Assembly: GCF_030812855.1 (NCBI RefSeq)
Contig: NZ_JAUSTK010000043.1
Location: forward strand, 1-35,395
Direction of reading: 5' to 3'
DNA length: 35,395 bases
Source of the DNA: Paenibacillus wynnii
GTDB lineage: Bacteria > Bacillota > Bacilli > Paenibacillales > Paenibacillaceae
Shown: positions 15,998 to 25,108 of the stretch, piece by piece
Numbering within the stretch: the stretch's first letter is position 1
Layout: every line of letters begins with the position of its first letter
Program-made: the position numbers and the translations under genes
Notes under the pieces: generated by a model
Seen by the model: only the letters and a program-made list of their open reading frames with translations
What the model was told of the DNA's origin: nothing
Database searches by the model: none

Positions 15998-16064
15998 TTC
16001 GACAAAAAAACTCTTTTCTCGACATTTCAAGAGTAAAATGTTAGGATAAAACTTTTGTGTCACA
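15998..16064 (-). promoter_or_regulatory. Phased Spo0A-box-like sites upstream of the LPXTG gene
   Basis: On the minus strand the 0A-box consensus TGTCGAA occurs exactly at 16004-15998. One-mismatch copies are TGTCGAG at 16024-16018 and TCTCGAA at 16064-16058. Their starts are 20 and 40 bp apart, close to whole helical turns, all in the same orientation. A further exact TGTCGAA lies at 16545-16539. The group is about 180-240 bp before the start codon. Consensus from B. subtilis Spo0A; binding here is inferred. Confidence 0.45.
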
Positions 16065-16647
16065 CCTTTCGAGAAAGTTTACCTACATGACAAAAGTCAT
16101 ATCACAAATTAATTTCATGAGAGATATTACCTAATCTTAATGTAAATTTATCGCTCTTTTTCTATATCGTCAATATATTTATTTTTAATTAATTTTGTCA
16201 CAATTCAATGATCCTAGTTTTAATTTTTTCTCAGCAGAAAGTAGACCTTATTACGCCCCCAAACCTTGATGAGACAGGCATTACCTAATTTTCACATGAC
16301 TAATATTAACAATAAATAAAAGCCCATTCCCTTCTCGATATCTTTACCAAATAAACCATATTCATCAAATTACAGTCCGAAATATCCCGAGTTAAAAATA
16401 CTGATATCTAACAAATCCACAATAGTTTTCATATAAAAAATTGTGGAATGTTACTTTTTTGTTCACAAAATCAAACTCTTAAAACGGTTATAAGTTTCAT
16501 CCTTGCTTGAGCGGAGAACAAATCCTTTTTACCTAAATTTCGACATTTTTTGAGTTATGAGGATAGAGCCCCAATTCACACTAAAACCCATATGAAGCTG
16601 CACATTAACCGAAATTCCAGACTTCCTCCCGCATGAGGTATAAAGAC

Positions 16648-16683
16648 AACCCAAAAAAACGACATTTCTGCCGTTTTTGGGTT
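16648..16683 (-). terminator. Terminator of the phosphorylase gene
   Basis: AACCCAAAAA-A-ACG and CGTTTTTGGGTT form a 12-13 bp stem about 60 nt beyond the stop codon at 16743. It marks the end of the minus-strand sugar operon. Confidence 0.75.
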
Positions 16684-16742
16684 ATTCATGGTTGAAGTAT
16701 GCATAGATTTAATTCGAGACTATGATCTATTTTCCAGTAATC

Positions 16743-19700
16743 TCACTTAAAGATTTCGATTTCTATAATGTTTGTAGACGTTCCACGTACACGTTCGAAC
16801 TCTTCACGGCCAATCCGTAATCCACCTTTACGGTAGCGATTCGTTGTGGTCTCCGAGGCCATATCCTGACCGTTAATGCGAACTCGTGCTTCATCACTAT
16901 TTAAATGATATACAAATTGAACCGTCGCTCCTGCATACTCGAAGTCAAAACGCAATCCATCTAAGGTTTGCGGTAATACAGGATCCAAAATCAAATCGCC
17001 TGCCTCTTGGCGGATGCCCAGAGTATTAGTAATCAACTGATTCATATAGATCCCTGGACCACTGGAATAAATTTTCCACCCCCCTTTTACCGGTACCATT
17101 CCGCTTCGCAATTCATCAAATCTCTCCTGTGCCTCGTAACGTGTGTTGAACTTGCCATCGGAACTGCTGAAGTAGGCATTACTTTGCCGCAGGTCGGCAT
17201 TGGGAACAACATCCTGAATGCCAATAGGATTGATTTGGGCGAGTCCGCTCCACACTTCATCACCTTTACCAAGCTTAGCCATGGCTTCTATATAACGAAT
17301 ATGGGCATGCACATATTGCAATCCGATCTCTCGACCGAAATTCGCGGCTTGTTCCGCGCGTTTAAAGTGGGTGCTTACACCCCCTGCATACTCAGCAGGT
17401 CGGTTCATCAACCGCACACCGTCCGGGCAGAACAATTCAGTACGAATGATGTCATAATGTGCCGCCGCTTGTTCAGGTGTCAACAGCTCACTGATCATAC
17501 TGCGTGTCATAGGCAGCAGCCTATAGTGGATACCCGTCTCTGTATCGCTAGGATGAACCATTAATTTCACCTGTTCAGGATTCTCCATGTACAGAAAACC
17601 AGGTATAACTTCGGTCTGGAGCATGTATTGGTTAAAATCCGAGCAGATTCCATCTGTGAGACTACGCAAGTCAGCCGCTATCATAGGATCCACAGCTTCC
17701 ATCATCTTCGAAAATTGGTTAAAGCTCTGATAGGTTAACGCTACTGTCCAACTGCTGACCATATACTGCTTCAGTTGAGCATTGGCGGGCTGCAGGGTGT
17801 CATCCCAGTCGCCGTCACCATAGGAAGAGAGATGCGTACCCTCTAGAAAATGATCTTTTATATACCCTATTTCTTTTAGAGCATGATCTAATATAGTCGC
17901 CGTCACGGCAGTAAAATCAAAGTCATGTTTGCTTGTATAAGGCACTTCTTCTTTCAATAGGCTGTAATCACGGGTAACGTTCAGATAATCACCAAGCACC
18001 TTCAGCGGCCAGACAATAATGTCTCCGTGGCTTTCCTCCTGTTGGACCTTCGCATAATTGTCGAACATGAACCACTGCGGCCAGCTTCCATCCTCTTCAT
18101 ACTGATGCGAAAAGATAGTCAACAAAATGGCACGTACCTGATCATAATTATGAGTGGCCATGAAATACTCAACAGGTCCCTGACAGACATCACGCGTCCC
18201 CCATGCAGCTCCGCCATATTGCTCGAGTCCATGCGGCACTGAGTAGTGGACAAGCATATTGTGGGTATACCACCAAGCCAAGCTATTTACCTTAAACAGT
18301 TCAGTATGTTTCCCATTCACCGCGGACAAATGGAACCCATTCATTACAGTGCTTAAAAAATTACGATAACGTTCTATCTCTTCCACAGCTTGTTTCTCTA
18401 CCATAGGCAGTTCTCCGCCATTCAGCAGACCTTGAAACACCATCGTCCAATCATTGCTTGCCGCAAGCTCCAATACAAGCAGCGAAGCTTCACCCGGTTC
18501 AATATGGCCTACCAGCTCACGCTCATCAGAGAGTGTCATTCTTGTTCCTGTAACATGAAGTCTGTACTCCAATTTTGGATACACATTTGCACTTATTGAT
18601 GCTGCGTCTGCATGAAAAGAGAGGTAGTCGCTATGAAGTCTTATTTTATAAGGAAGCTCGTATTCACTAACGTTCATTGTAATCTGATTGGTCACCAAGA
18701 AACGGTAAGCCCTGCCTTGTTCGGAACGTACATTCAATCGTACCTCTGGTGTGTCTACAGTTGTGAAATTAGTGATAATCAGTAGATCATCCATGGTTTT
18801 ATAGTACCAGCGTACATAGTTGAAGCCCATTTCGAACAATGAAGGCATCGTTAACAGCCGATACTCCCCATCGATCTCCACATAGATCCGCTGCCCCGAG
18901 GTTTTAGGTACATTCAGCGCATTTCTCGCATTGGTTGTCATTTTATTAAAGTTTGTATTCCCTACAACCAGTTGTGAGTTAAAGATACCGTACATATACG
19001 AAGTGGTCGTGATTACCGGGTTCTTCAAGCTCACATTATCGCCGCTCATTAAAATATGCCCGTGTGGCCGTTCCACTCTAAGCTCTTTTTCCTTTAAAAC
19101 TATATGCTCATAACGCTCCGTGAAAAAAGACAGCAGCGTATCACCAACCACTTCTTCTTGTTGACGATTAGGGAACAAACGGTTAATTTCTTCGGTTGTT
19201 AAACTTTGCGTGTACAAAGGAGCACCTATGGAAGGCAATTTAGATACCTGATCCATAGTACCCCCTTCCTCGATGCCAAGTGCCTGAACAGCTTTATGGG
19301 CCTGCTCTACCTCTTCACCATATTCCAGTGTGGTTATCGCAGCAGGATGATCTGCCTTAAATAATCCGTAGAATACGAATCTGGCTTCTCCTTCTAGTTG
19401 AACACGTTCGGATTGCAGGGCTGTATAGGCAAATTCATACTGATAGACCTCATTAGCCAACGAATCTTGCGATAGACAGGCAGGCTTATTGGTTTCTTTA
19501 TAGGACAGGCCGTAGAATTGAAACCCATCTGTGGAATAAGAGGTCGCTTTAGTTAAAGATCCTTGCTGGACGTATGGAAAGGCTCCCCTTTGGGGTTGAT
19601 TTTGCCGGGAACACACAACGTAACCCTTACTCTCATCTTCAAAAACGCTATGATCGATATATTGGGAAACATAAGACTCGTTGCTGCGGACAGCTCCTGC

Positions 19701-20090
19701 ATCTGCAATCCCAATATCTTGTCCGTAAATCAAGTCTACTCGTGTTTGATTTCCTGATAACTTCACATCCCAGAACCACATCCCCTGCTCCGTTGGGGTG
19801 AATATTACCTGATAGTGAACATTTGCGACCAAGCCTTCATATACTAATCGTTGATCCAGCTTGCGGACAAGGCTCTGAGATTGAACACCCAGTAAAGGAT
19901 AGGCATGAATTCCTTCTTCATCATGAACCCTCAAATATATATTGTTGAACGATCCATCTATGGAATTGGACAACCATTGGTTAATCATCGTTGTCCCATA
20001 TGTAGCCTGATATAAGTCCCCGCTAGGCAAAAATCTAAAGGTTAAGCTCCCTGCTGACAATGTAAGCAAACCCTCGTTCTTTAACACCAT
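16743..20090 (-). CDS. GH94 phosphorylase, probably 1,2-beta-oligoglucan phosphorylase
   Basis: 1115 residues, no signal peptide, so cytoplasmic. The N-terminal beta-sandwich region (GSLTFRFLPSGDLYQATYGTTMINQ) leads to an (alpha/alpha)6 barrel. The barrel carries GDGDWDDTL (758-766), the GH94 site with the general acid aspartate. Mid-protein AWGTRDVCQGPVEYF and the C-terminal GGWKIYSSGPGIYMNQL are typical of GH94 phosphorylases. Such enzymes split a beta-glucoside with phosphate to release glucose 1-phosphate. The length matches 1,2-beta-oligoglucan phosphorylases (about 1110-1120 aa in Listeria and Lachnoclostridium), not cellobiose (about 810) or cellodextrin (about 980) enzymes, so I favour that specificity. 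Databases may label it a GH36-type protein. It lies 47 nt downstream of an esterase and close to ABC permeases, which suits an imported oligosaccharide substrate. Confidence 0.8.
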   Translation of the reverse strand: MVLKNEGLLTLSAGSLTFRFLPSGDLYQATYGTTMINQWLSNSIDGSFNNIYLRVHDEEGIHAYPLLGVQSQSLVRKLDQRLVYEGLVANVHYQVIFTPTEQGMWFWDVKLSGNQTRVDLIYGQDIGIADAGAVRSNESYVSQYIDHSVFEDESKGYVVCSRQNQPQRGAFPYVQQGSLTKATSYSTDGFQFYGLSYKETNKPACLSQDSLANEVYQYEFAYTALQSERVQLEGEARFVFYGLFKADHPAAITTLEYGEEVEQAHKAVQALGIEEGGTMDQVSKLPSIGAPLYTQSLTTEEINRLFPNRQQEEVVGDTLLSFFTERYEHIVLKEKELRVERPHGHILMSGDNVSLKNPVITTTSYMYGIFNSQLVVGNTNFNKMTTNARNALNVPKTSGQRIYVEIDGEYRLLTMPSLFEMGFNYVRWYYKTMDDLLIITNFTTVDTPEVRLNVRSEQGRAYRFLVTNQITMNVSEYELPYKIRLHSDYLSFHADAASISANVYPKLEYRLHVTGTRMTLSDERELVGHIEPGEASLLVLELAASNDWTMVFQGLLNGGELPMVEKQAVEEIERYRNFLSTVMNGFHLSAVNGKHTELFKVNSLAWWYTHNMLVHYSVPHGLEQYGGAAWGTRDVCQGPVEYFMATHNYDQVRAILLTIFSHQYEEDGSWPQWFMFDNYAKVQQEESHGDIIVWPLKVLGDYLNVTRDYSLLKEEVPYTSKHDFDFTAVTATILDHALKEIGYIKDHFLEGTHLSSYGDGDWDDTLQPANAQLKQYMVSSWTVALTYQSFNQFSKMMEAVDPMIAADLRSLTDGICSDFNQYMLQTEVIPGFLYMENPEQVKLMVHPSDTETGIHYRLLPMTRSMISELLTPEQAAAHYDIIRTELFCPDGVRLMNRPAEYAGGVSTHFKRAEQAANFGREIGLQYVHAHIRYIEAMAKLGKGDEVWSGLAQINPIGIQDVVPNADLRQSNAYFSSSDGKFNTRYEAQERFDELRSGMVPVKGGWKIYSSGPGIYMNQLITNTLGIRQEAGDLILDPVLPQTLDGLRFDFEYAGATVQFVYHLNSDEARVRINGQDMASETTTNRYRKGGLRIGREEFERVRGTSTNIIEIEIFK

Positions 20091-20137
20091 TTGTATCCAC
20101 TCCTGCTCTCTCTATTGACCATTCGGTCCTTAAGCCT

Positions 20138-20914
20138 TCACTGTTCACCTGATAAGGGCAACCAATCGATAACATCTTTAATCTTAGGGTCCCAATATTC
20201 CCAATTATGCTCACCCTGTCCATCCGAGTACGTCACTTCTATTATTCCTGAATCTAGCGCATGCTTTCTGAAGGTTTGGTTATCTGCATACAAAAAGTCT
20301 TCTGTTCCGCAGCACTGATAGAACATGGGTATGTTCCCGTCATATTCCTTCAACCTCTCCAGTAAATAAAACAGGTCATTGGAGCTCCCCTTTATGTCTG
20401 ACACCTCACCAAAAATAGCTGTTAATTCACGAGGCTGTAAGTTGTTAGGACCACTCATACGGCTGACAGTATCCAAGCCTCCCGATAGACTTGCGGCTGC
20501 CGCGTAACGTTCCGGGAAGGTAAGACCTAACTTGAACGCACCATATCCCCCCATGGACATTCCTGCCACAAAGGTATCCTCCCTGCGGTCCGAAATAGGG
20601 AATAGGGCACGTACTACAGTGGGTAATTCATCGCTCAGAAAAGTAAAGTAGTCTGACCCATACTTCATATCTGTATAATAGCTGCGCCCTACGCTTGGCA
20701 TGACAACAGCGATTCCTTTCTCCTCCGCATAACGTTCGATGAAAGAATGCCTCATCCAATCGGTATGATCCGCGCTTAGTCCGTGGAGCAGGTACAAGAC
20801 TGGTAACTTACCAGTACCACTAACCTGAATTGCAGAATATTGAGGAATAAAGACATTGATGCCTATGGACAAACTTAAGGTTTCTGAATAAAACTGACAT
20901 TGGATAAAAGCCAA
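20138..20914 (-). CDS. Esterase D-type alpha/beta hydrolase
   Basis: About 258 residues of the esterase D/tributyrin-esterase group. The catalytic-serine elbow is GMSMGGYGAFKLGL, the oxyanion region is YLLHGLSADHTDWM, and the C-terminal His is in GEHNWEYWD. The start is TTG 20914 (MAFIQCQFYSETL, matching the usual family opening), seven bases after GGAGG; the TTG at 20929 overlaps that site. No signal peptide. It is followed after 47 nt by the GH94 gene, so the two are surely co-transcribed. It might remove acyl groups (acetyl or succinyl) from the imported sugar before phosphorolysis; that is inference. Confidence 0.87.
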   Translation of the reverse strand: MAFIQCQFYSETLSLSIGINVFIPQYSAIQVSGTGKLPVLYLLHGLSADHTDWMRHSFIERYAEEKGIAVVMPSVGRSYYTDMKYGSDYFTFLSDELPTVVRALFPISDRREDTFVAGMSMGGYGAFKLGLTFPERYAAAASLSGGLDTVSRMSGPNNLQPRELTAIFGEVSDIKGSSNDLFYLLERLKEYDGNIPMFYQCCGTEDFLYADNQTFRKHALDSGIIEVTYSDGQGEHNWEYWDPKIKDVIDWLPLSGEQ

Positions 20915-20993
20915 ATCCTCTACCTCCAAATATGTTGTAAAAACGGCTCTTTCTTGAAATAGCCTATTCGGACCAGCGGACCGACCTTTCGGC

Positions 20994-21184
20994 CAATTAG
21001 AGGGAAAAGTGCCCGCTAATATCGACTGAAACGCCTTTATTTTGAGATTAAAGGGAAAATGCCCCTTTAAATCTTGCCCTTTCTCCCTCTAAAGGCCCTA
21101 TCCCCAAAATTAGCGGGCGAAATTCCCTCTAATGGCCCAAATAGGGCATCGGGTGCAAGAATAGAGGGAGAAATCTCCTCTATT
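20994..21184. repeat. Cluster of four related imperfect palindromes
   Basis: Four hairpin-forming units of one theme (TTAGAGGGA ... TCCCTCTAA) lie in the 347-nt gene-free gap: 20996-21020, 21046-21073 (GATTAAAGGG/CCCTTTAAATC), 21108-21133 (ATTAGCGGG/CCCTCTAAT) and 21160-21184 (AATAGAGG/CCTCTATT). An extra half-site, CTCCCTCTAAAGG, is at 21083-21095. Spacing is about 50-60 bp. They look like a dispersed intergenic repeat family of this genus; transcribed, they would form stem-loops between transporter and enzyme genes. Confidence 0.7.
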
Positions 21185-21276
21185 TGGGTGTGAAAGGCTT
21201 TCTGTCGGCAGCGTCACCTAACAAACATTGATTTTGGAGTAGAGCCGAAAACTGAACTAAAATTTTCAACAAAATC

Positions 21277-22149
21277 TCACTCTTTAACAGCGCCAACCAC
21301 AATTCCTGTCACAAAAAAACGCTGCAAGAAAGGATAGACCATCAGGATCGGCAGGGCGCCGATAAAGATCTGTGAGGCCCGAATGGTACGTTGAGATAGA
21401 TTGGCAACGGCTGACAGGTCCAGCTTCGACATGTCTGCCTGAACGATAATCGTCTGCATAAAAGTGGCCAACGGGAGCTTATCTGAATCTCGAATATAAA
21501 TAATACCGTCGAAATACGCATTCCAATGCCCCACCATAATGAATAAAGAAACAGTGGCGATGACTGGCAGGGATATCGGCAAATAGACACTGATAAAGGT
21601 TCGAAACTGACCTGCTCCGTCAATAAAGGCGGCTTCCTCCAAATCTTTTGGCACAGTACGGAAGAAATTTAGCAACAGAATGACGTTGAAGACGGTAACC
21701 AATCCGGGCAGAATCAATGCCATCAAAGAATTCATCAGCCCTAGCTTCAAAATAAGGATGTAGCCGGGGATTAGTCCACCGTTAAACAGCATGGTGATCA
21801 CAAAATACCAAAGATAGATATTGCGGGCTCGAAAGACACGTGTTTCTTTGGAGAGCGCATAAGCAGCAATGGTGTTAACAATTAAAGCAAGTCCCGTTCC
21901 GATAACGGTTCTCTGCACCGATACCCATAGGGATGTCAGGAAATTGTCATTAGTAAACGTCTTTGTATACGCCTCAAGGGTAAATCCTATGGGCCAAAAG
22001 GTAACTAATCCCGCATTGGCGGGAGCGGATGAACTGAGCGACACCATCAGTAAGTGGTACAAAGGAAGTAAGCAAATAATGGAAATAACAGTCAAAAAAA
22101 CATTGTTGAAAATGCTAAATATCCGATAAGAGAGTGTTTTGTGGTACAT
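21277..22149 (-). CDS. Carbohydrate ABC transporter permease (LplC/YtcP type)
   Basis: 290 residues, six helices, MalG-like inner-membrane subunit. The opening LSYRIFSIFNNVFLTVISIICLLPLYHLL is typical of the LplC/YtcP group that pairs with LplB. The EAA loop that docks the ATPase is EAAFIDGAGQFRTFISVYLP. The C-terminus PILMVYPFLQRFFVTGIVVGAVKE is also typical. It lies 20 nt after the partner permease gene on the same strand. No ATPase gene is in the window, so a shared MsmX-type ATPase encoded elsewhere probably drives it, as in B. subtilis. Confidence 0.92.
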   Translation of the reverse strand: MYHKTLSYRIFSIFNNVFLTVISIICLLPLYHLLMVSLSSSAPANAGLVTFWPIGFTLEAYTKTFTNDNFLTSLWVSVQRTVIGTGLALIVNTIAAYALSKETRVFRARNIYLWYFVITMLFNGGLIPGYILILKLGLMNSLMALILPGLVTVFNVILLLNFFRTVPKDLEEAAFIDGAGQFRTFISVYLPISLPVIATVSLFIMVGHWNAYFDGIIYIRDSDKLPLATFMQTIIVQADMSKLDLSAVANLSQRTIRASQIFIGALPILMVYPFLQRFFVTGIVVGAVKE

Positions 22150-22169
22150 AAGTTGTCATCCTTTCTCTT

Positions 22170-23120
22170 CTAGAAGATTCTGTACCCAGCAAATCTATAT
22201 GCGAGTCTGTAAGAAATAACAATTAGAACTAAACTGATCACTGATTTAAACAGATTGACTGCGGTTGCAAAGCTGAACTGACCACTTAGTAGACCTTCTC
22301 TGTAGACGAAAGTATCAATGATATCTCCTTGTTGGTAAATCAGTGGGCTGTACAGGTTAAACACCTGATCAAAGTTAGCATTCATTACATTGCCCAATGC
22401 CAAAGTTGCAACAACGATAGTGATTGGGATCAGGGAAGGAATGGTTATATACATCGTTTGCTTCCAGCGCCCCGCCCCATCTACCTCGGCAGCTTCATAG
22501 AGTGATGGATTAATTCCGGATAGCGCGGCTAGAAAGATGATCGTATTGAATCCAAATTCCTTCCACACATCACTGAAAATGACCGTAAACCGGAACCAAT
22601 TACCGTCACCCAGAAAGAAAATCGGCTTGATGCCAAACGTACTGGATAGGAACTGGTTGATCAGCCCGGTCTGGGCCAGAATATCAATCAAAATTCCGGA
22701 GAGGGTAACCCAGGATAAAAAGTGAGGCAGGTATATAAGCGTCTGGATGCTTCTTTTAAGTGTCATCTTCCTGACCTCATTCAGTAATAAAGCGAAGGAA
22801 AATGGAATGATCAAGTTCATCACCATCTTGGAGCAAGCAAAAAACAGTGTGTTCCAAGTAATTTGTAAGAAATAATCGTTTTCCCACATGTATCGAAAAT
22901 GCTTCAGCCCGACCCATGGAGAATCTGCTATCCCCAGTGCAGGCTTATAATCCTGAAACGCCATAAGGACACCTGACATGGGGATATACGAGAAAATAAA
23001 AACCAAAATAGCGGCTGGTAGCACCATAAAATGAAGCATCCATGGTTGCTTATAGCTTTTTTTTCTCTTTATGCGCGGCGTATTCCCACGGTTCACCTGT
23101 TGTGCAACGTTAGCTTCCAT
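22170..23120 (-). CDS. Carbohydrate ABC transporter permease (LplB/YteP type)
   Basis: 316 residues, six helices, MalF-like. A cytoplasmic basic N-terminus (RIKRKKSYK) precedes the first helix, FMVLPAAILVFIFSYIPM. The EAA loop is YEAAEVDGAGRWKQTMYITIP. It is the first gene of the minus-strand operon and is divergent from the histidine kinase gene across a 146-nt region that must carry both promoters. Together with the neighbouring LplC-type subunit and the lipoprotein on the other strand it forms an importer of the LplABC/YtcP-YteP class, which takes up complex oligosaccharides. Confidence 0.92.
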   Translation of the reverse strand: MEANVAQQVNRGNTPRIKRKKSYKQPWMLHFMVLPAAILVFIFSYIPMSGVLMAFQDYKPALGIADSPWVGLKHFRYMWENDYFLQITWNTLFFACSKMVMNLIIPFSFALLLNEVRKMTLKRSIQTLIYLPHFLSWVTLSGILIDILAQTGLINQFLSSTFGIKPIFFLGDGNWFRFTVIFSDVWKEFGFNTIIFLAALSGINPSLYEAAEVDGAGRWKQTMYITIPSLIPITIVVATLALGNVMNANFDQVFNLYSPLIYQQGDIIDTFVYREGLLSGQFSFATAVNLFKSVISLVLIVISYRLAYRFAGYRIF

Positions 23121-23266
23121 AGCTCTCTCTCCTGTTCCAAAAAATAATTTTGTGTGTAATGAGAATCTCTGTTATAAATAGTATCAAGCATTTCTAAGGT
23201 TTGACTATATAACATTGTTAGGGTGGAATAGGGTTTTATTAGGGGCAGGGTCTGGAGGAGACAGCG

Positions 23267-25108
23267 ATGAATTTAAGTAGATGGTTACCATTTGGAAATG
23301 GAATGCCTTGGGCAAGATTTAGTCTTTTTGCCAAAATGAACAGCTTGATTATAGTATTATTTATCCCCATTATTATTTTGTATACGTATTCAAATAGCGT
23401 CACATACAAGGTTGTAAGCAAGGAACTGCTGACATCCAGCACGAAGCAGCTTACCTTTTTATCCAGTCAAATGGATTCGCGAATCCAGCAGATGATGGAT
23501 TTCAGCCTTACCTTTTCAAAGGATCCGAATGTCAGGAAATTCAATGGCTTGAACCTTTGGGAGGATCGGTATGGCCGGATGCAGACTCGGTATATCATTC
23601 AAGAAAAAATGGTTCAGCAATCCGGATTGACGGATATTTGGCCTACAAGATACGCAGTACATTCCGAGCAGAATAAAGATGTCATTTCCAATTACAGTAC
23701 ATCTACAGGATACGATGAGAATTATTTAAAACGAAATATGAGCGGGAAATGGACATACGGGGATGGTGGCACGGAGTCTCCTAACGAATTAAAGGCCTTT
23801 TATTGGTTTTATACCGATTCTTTAGCTCAACCCGGGATGTGGACAGGCAGCAATTTGGTGATTGAAGCCAGCTTCAGCTATGAGAACATTCAGAATATGC
23901 TGGATTCTTACAAAGCAGGAGGTCAAGGTGATCCGTTCTTTTATCATAAAGGGGACACTCCGATCCTAAATCGCAGCGCGGACAAGCAGCTCTCTACTGA
24001 ATTTGTTCGTTATTTGGATGAACATCCGCCGGAAAGTACAACACAGCATGTGGTTAAACTGGGGGGCCAAAGTTATTTGGTCAGTTCGGTTAAATCCTCC
24101 TATCTAGATTGGCATTTGGTTGACGTTGTCCCACTTGATCGAATTCTGGAGCCGATATCCTTTAGCCGGAATCTATTCTATTTATCGATGTTTCTACTGT
24201 TTGTTGTGGGTATCTCATCATCCATCTTACTGTATAGAAATGTTCAGCGTCCTATCAAGAAGCTAATCAAGGGCTTGCGACGCGTACAGCGGGGTGATTA
24301 TTCAGTGAGGCTTCACACGAAGGACCACAATGAGTTTTCATTTGTGTTCTACCGTTTCAATGATATGTCACGGCAAATTCAAGACCTGATAGAAAATGTG
24401 TTCAACGAAAAAATCCGTGCACGGGAAGCCACTCTGAAGCAATTGCAGGCCCAAATCAATCCCCATTTCCTCTATAACTGCCTAGGTTATATTATCAATA
24501 TGGCACAGATGAAGGATGAGGAAGCCGTCGTATCTATGGCGTATAATCTAAGTGCTTATTACCGCTATACCACCCGAATGGAACGGGAAACGGCTACGGT
24601 AGACGAAGAAATTCGCCTGCTTGTTAACTACTTGGATATTCAAAAGCTTCGTAATGGCCGAATTGATTATCATATCGATATTTCCGAGGAAATGAAGACC
24701 CAGTACGTACCAAGATTAATGCTTCAGCCTATTGTCGAGAACTCGGTCATCCATGGGGTAGGAAAGTCTTATACTTCGGGGGAAATCAGGATCAGCGGCG
24801 AAATCGTAGATGGATTCTGCAGGGTATATATTGATGACGATGGGCCGGGGTTAAACCCCGAACAAGAAGAAGCATTAAAACGTAAAATGCTGGAACCCTT
24901 ACAAGAAGAAATGGGCTGCGGACTCTGGAATACGAATCAGCGGATCGTTCACCAATTCGGAAATCATTCCTATTTGAATTTTACAAAGTCACCCTTAGGA
25001 GGACTTCGCACGGAGGTCATCTGGGAGATTCCAACTGGACAAGAACTATACAATTACCCAAGCCCACAAGGAGACATACAAGATGCAAATGATCATAGTA
25101 GACGATGA
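23267..25108 (+). CDS. YesM-type sensor histidine kinase
   Basis: 613 residues. Membrane helix 1 is around 25-45 (SLIIVLFIPIIILYTYS), then an extracellular sensor domain of roughly 260 residues (dCache-like in this family), and helix 2 around 302-322. A HAMP linker follows (NVQRPIKKLIKGLRRVQRGDYS). The phospho-acceptor His400 lies in QLQAQINPHFLYNCL. The ATP-binding N-box is LQPIVENSVIHG and the G-box DDDGPGL. It should sense an extracellular sugar or the loaded solute-binding protein. GGAGGA precedes ATG 23267. It overlaps the regulator gene by 26 bp. Confidence 0.93.
   Translation: MNLSRWLPFGNGMPWARFSLFAKMNSLIIVLFIPIIILYTYSNSVTYKVVSKELLTSSTKQLTFLSSQMDSRIQQMMDFSLTFSKDPNVRKFNGLNLWEDRYGRMQTRYIIQEKMVQQSGLTDIWPTRYAVHSEQNKDVISNYSTSTGYDENYLKRNMSGKWTYGDGGTESPNELKAFYWFYTDSLAQPGMWTGSNLVIEASFSYENIQNMLDSYKAGGQGDPFFYHKGDTPILNRSADKQLSTEFVRYLDEHPPESTTQHVVKLGGQSYLVSSVKSSYLDWHLVDVVPLDRILEPISFSRNLFYLSMFLLFVVGISSSILLYRNVQRPIKKLIKGLRRVQRGDYSVRLHTKDHNEFSFVFYRFNDMSRQIQDLIENVFNEKIRAREATLKQLQAQINPHFLYNCLGYIINMAQMKDEEAVVSMAYNLSAYYRYTTRMERETATVDEEIRLLVNYLDIQKLRNGRIDYHIDISEEMKTQYVPRLMLQPIVENSVIHGVGKSYTSGEIRISGEIVDGFCRVYIDDDGPGLNPEQEEALKRKMLEPLQEEMGCGLWNTNQRIVHQFGNHSYLNFTKSPLGGLRTEVIWEIPTGQELYNYPSPQGDIQDANDHSRR

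Larger units (their letters stand above)
15846..16742. other. Long AT-rich intergenic region, about 900 nt
   Basis: There is no convincing gene in either strand; the six frames are broken by frequent stops. It holds the structured leader and Spo0A-like sites described separately near its left end, another exact Spo0A-like heptamer at 16539-16545, and the phosphorylase terminator at 16648-16683. The central part (about 16070-16530) is very AT-rich and may include more regulatory sites; I see no repeat or RNA family there. Confidence 0.6.

Noticed and set aside
16743..20090. GH36 alpha-galactosidase identity
   Set aside because: The domain label GH36-type is common in automatic annotation, but the GDGDWDDTL motif, length and lack of alpha-galactosidase motifs point to GH94 phosphorylases.
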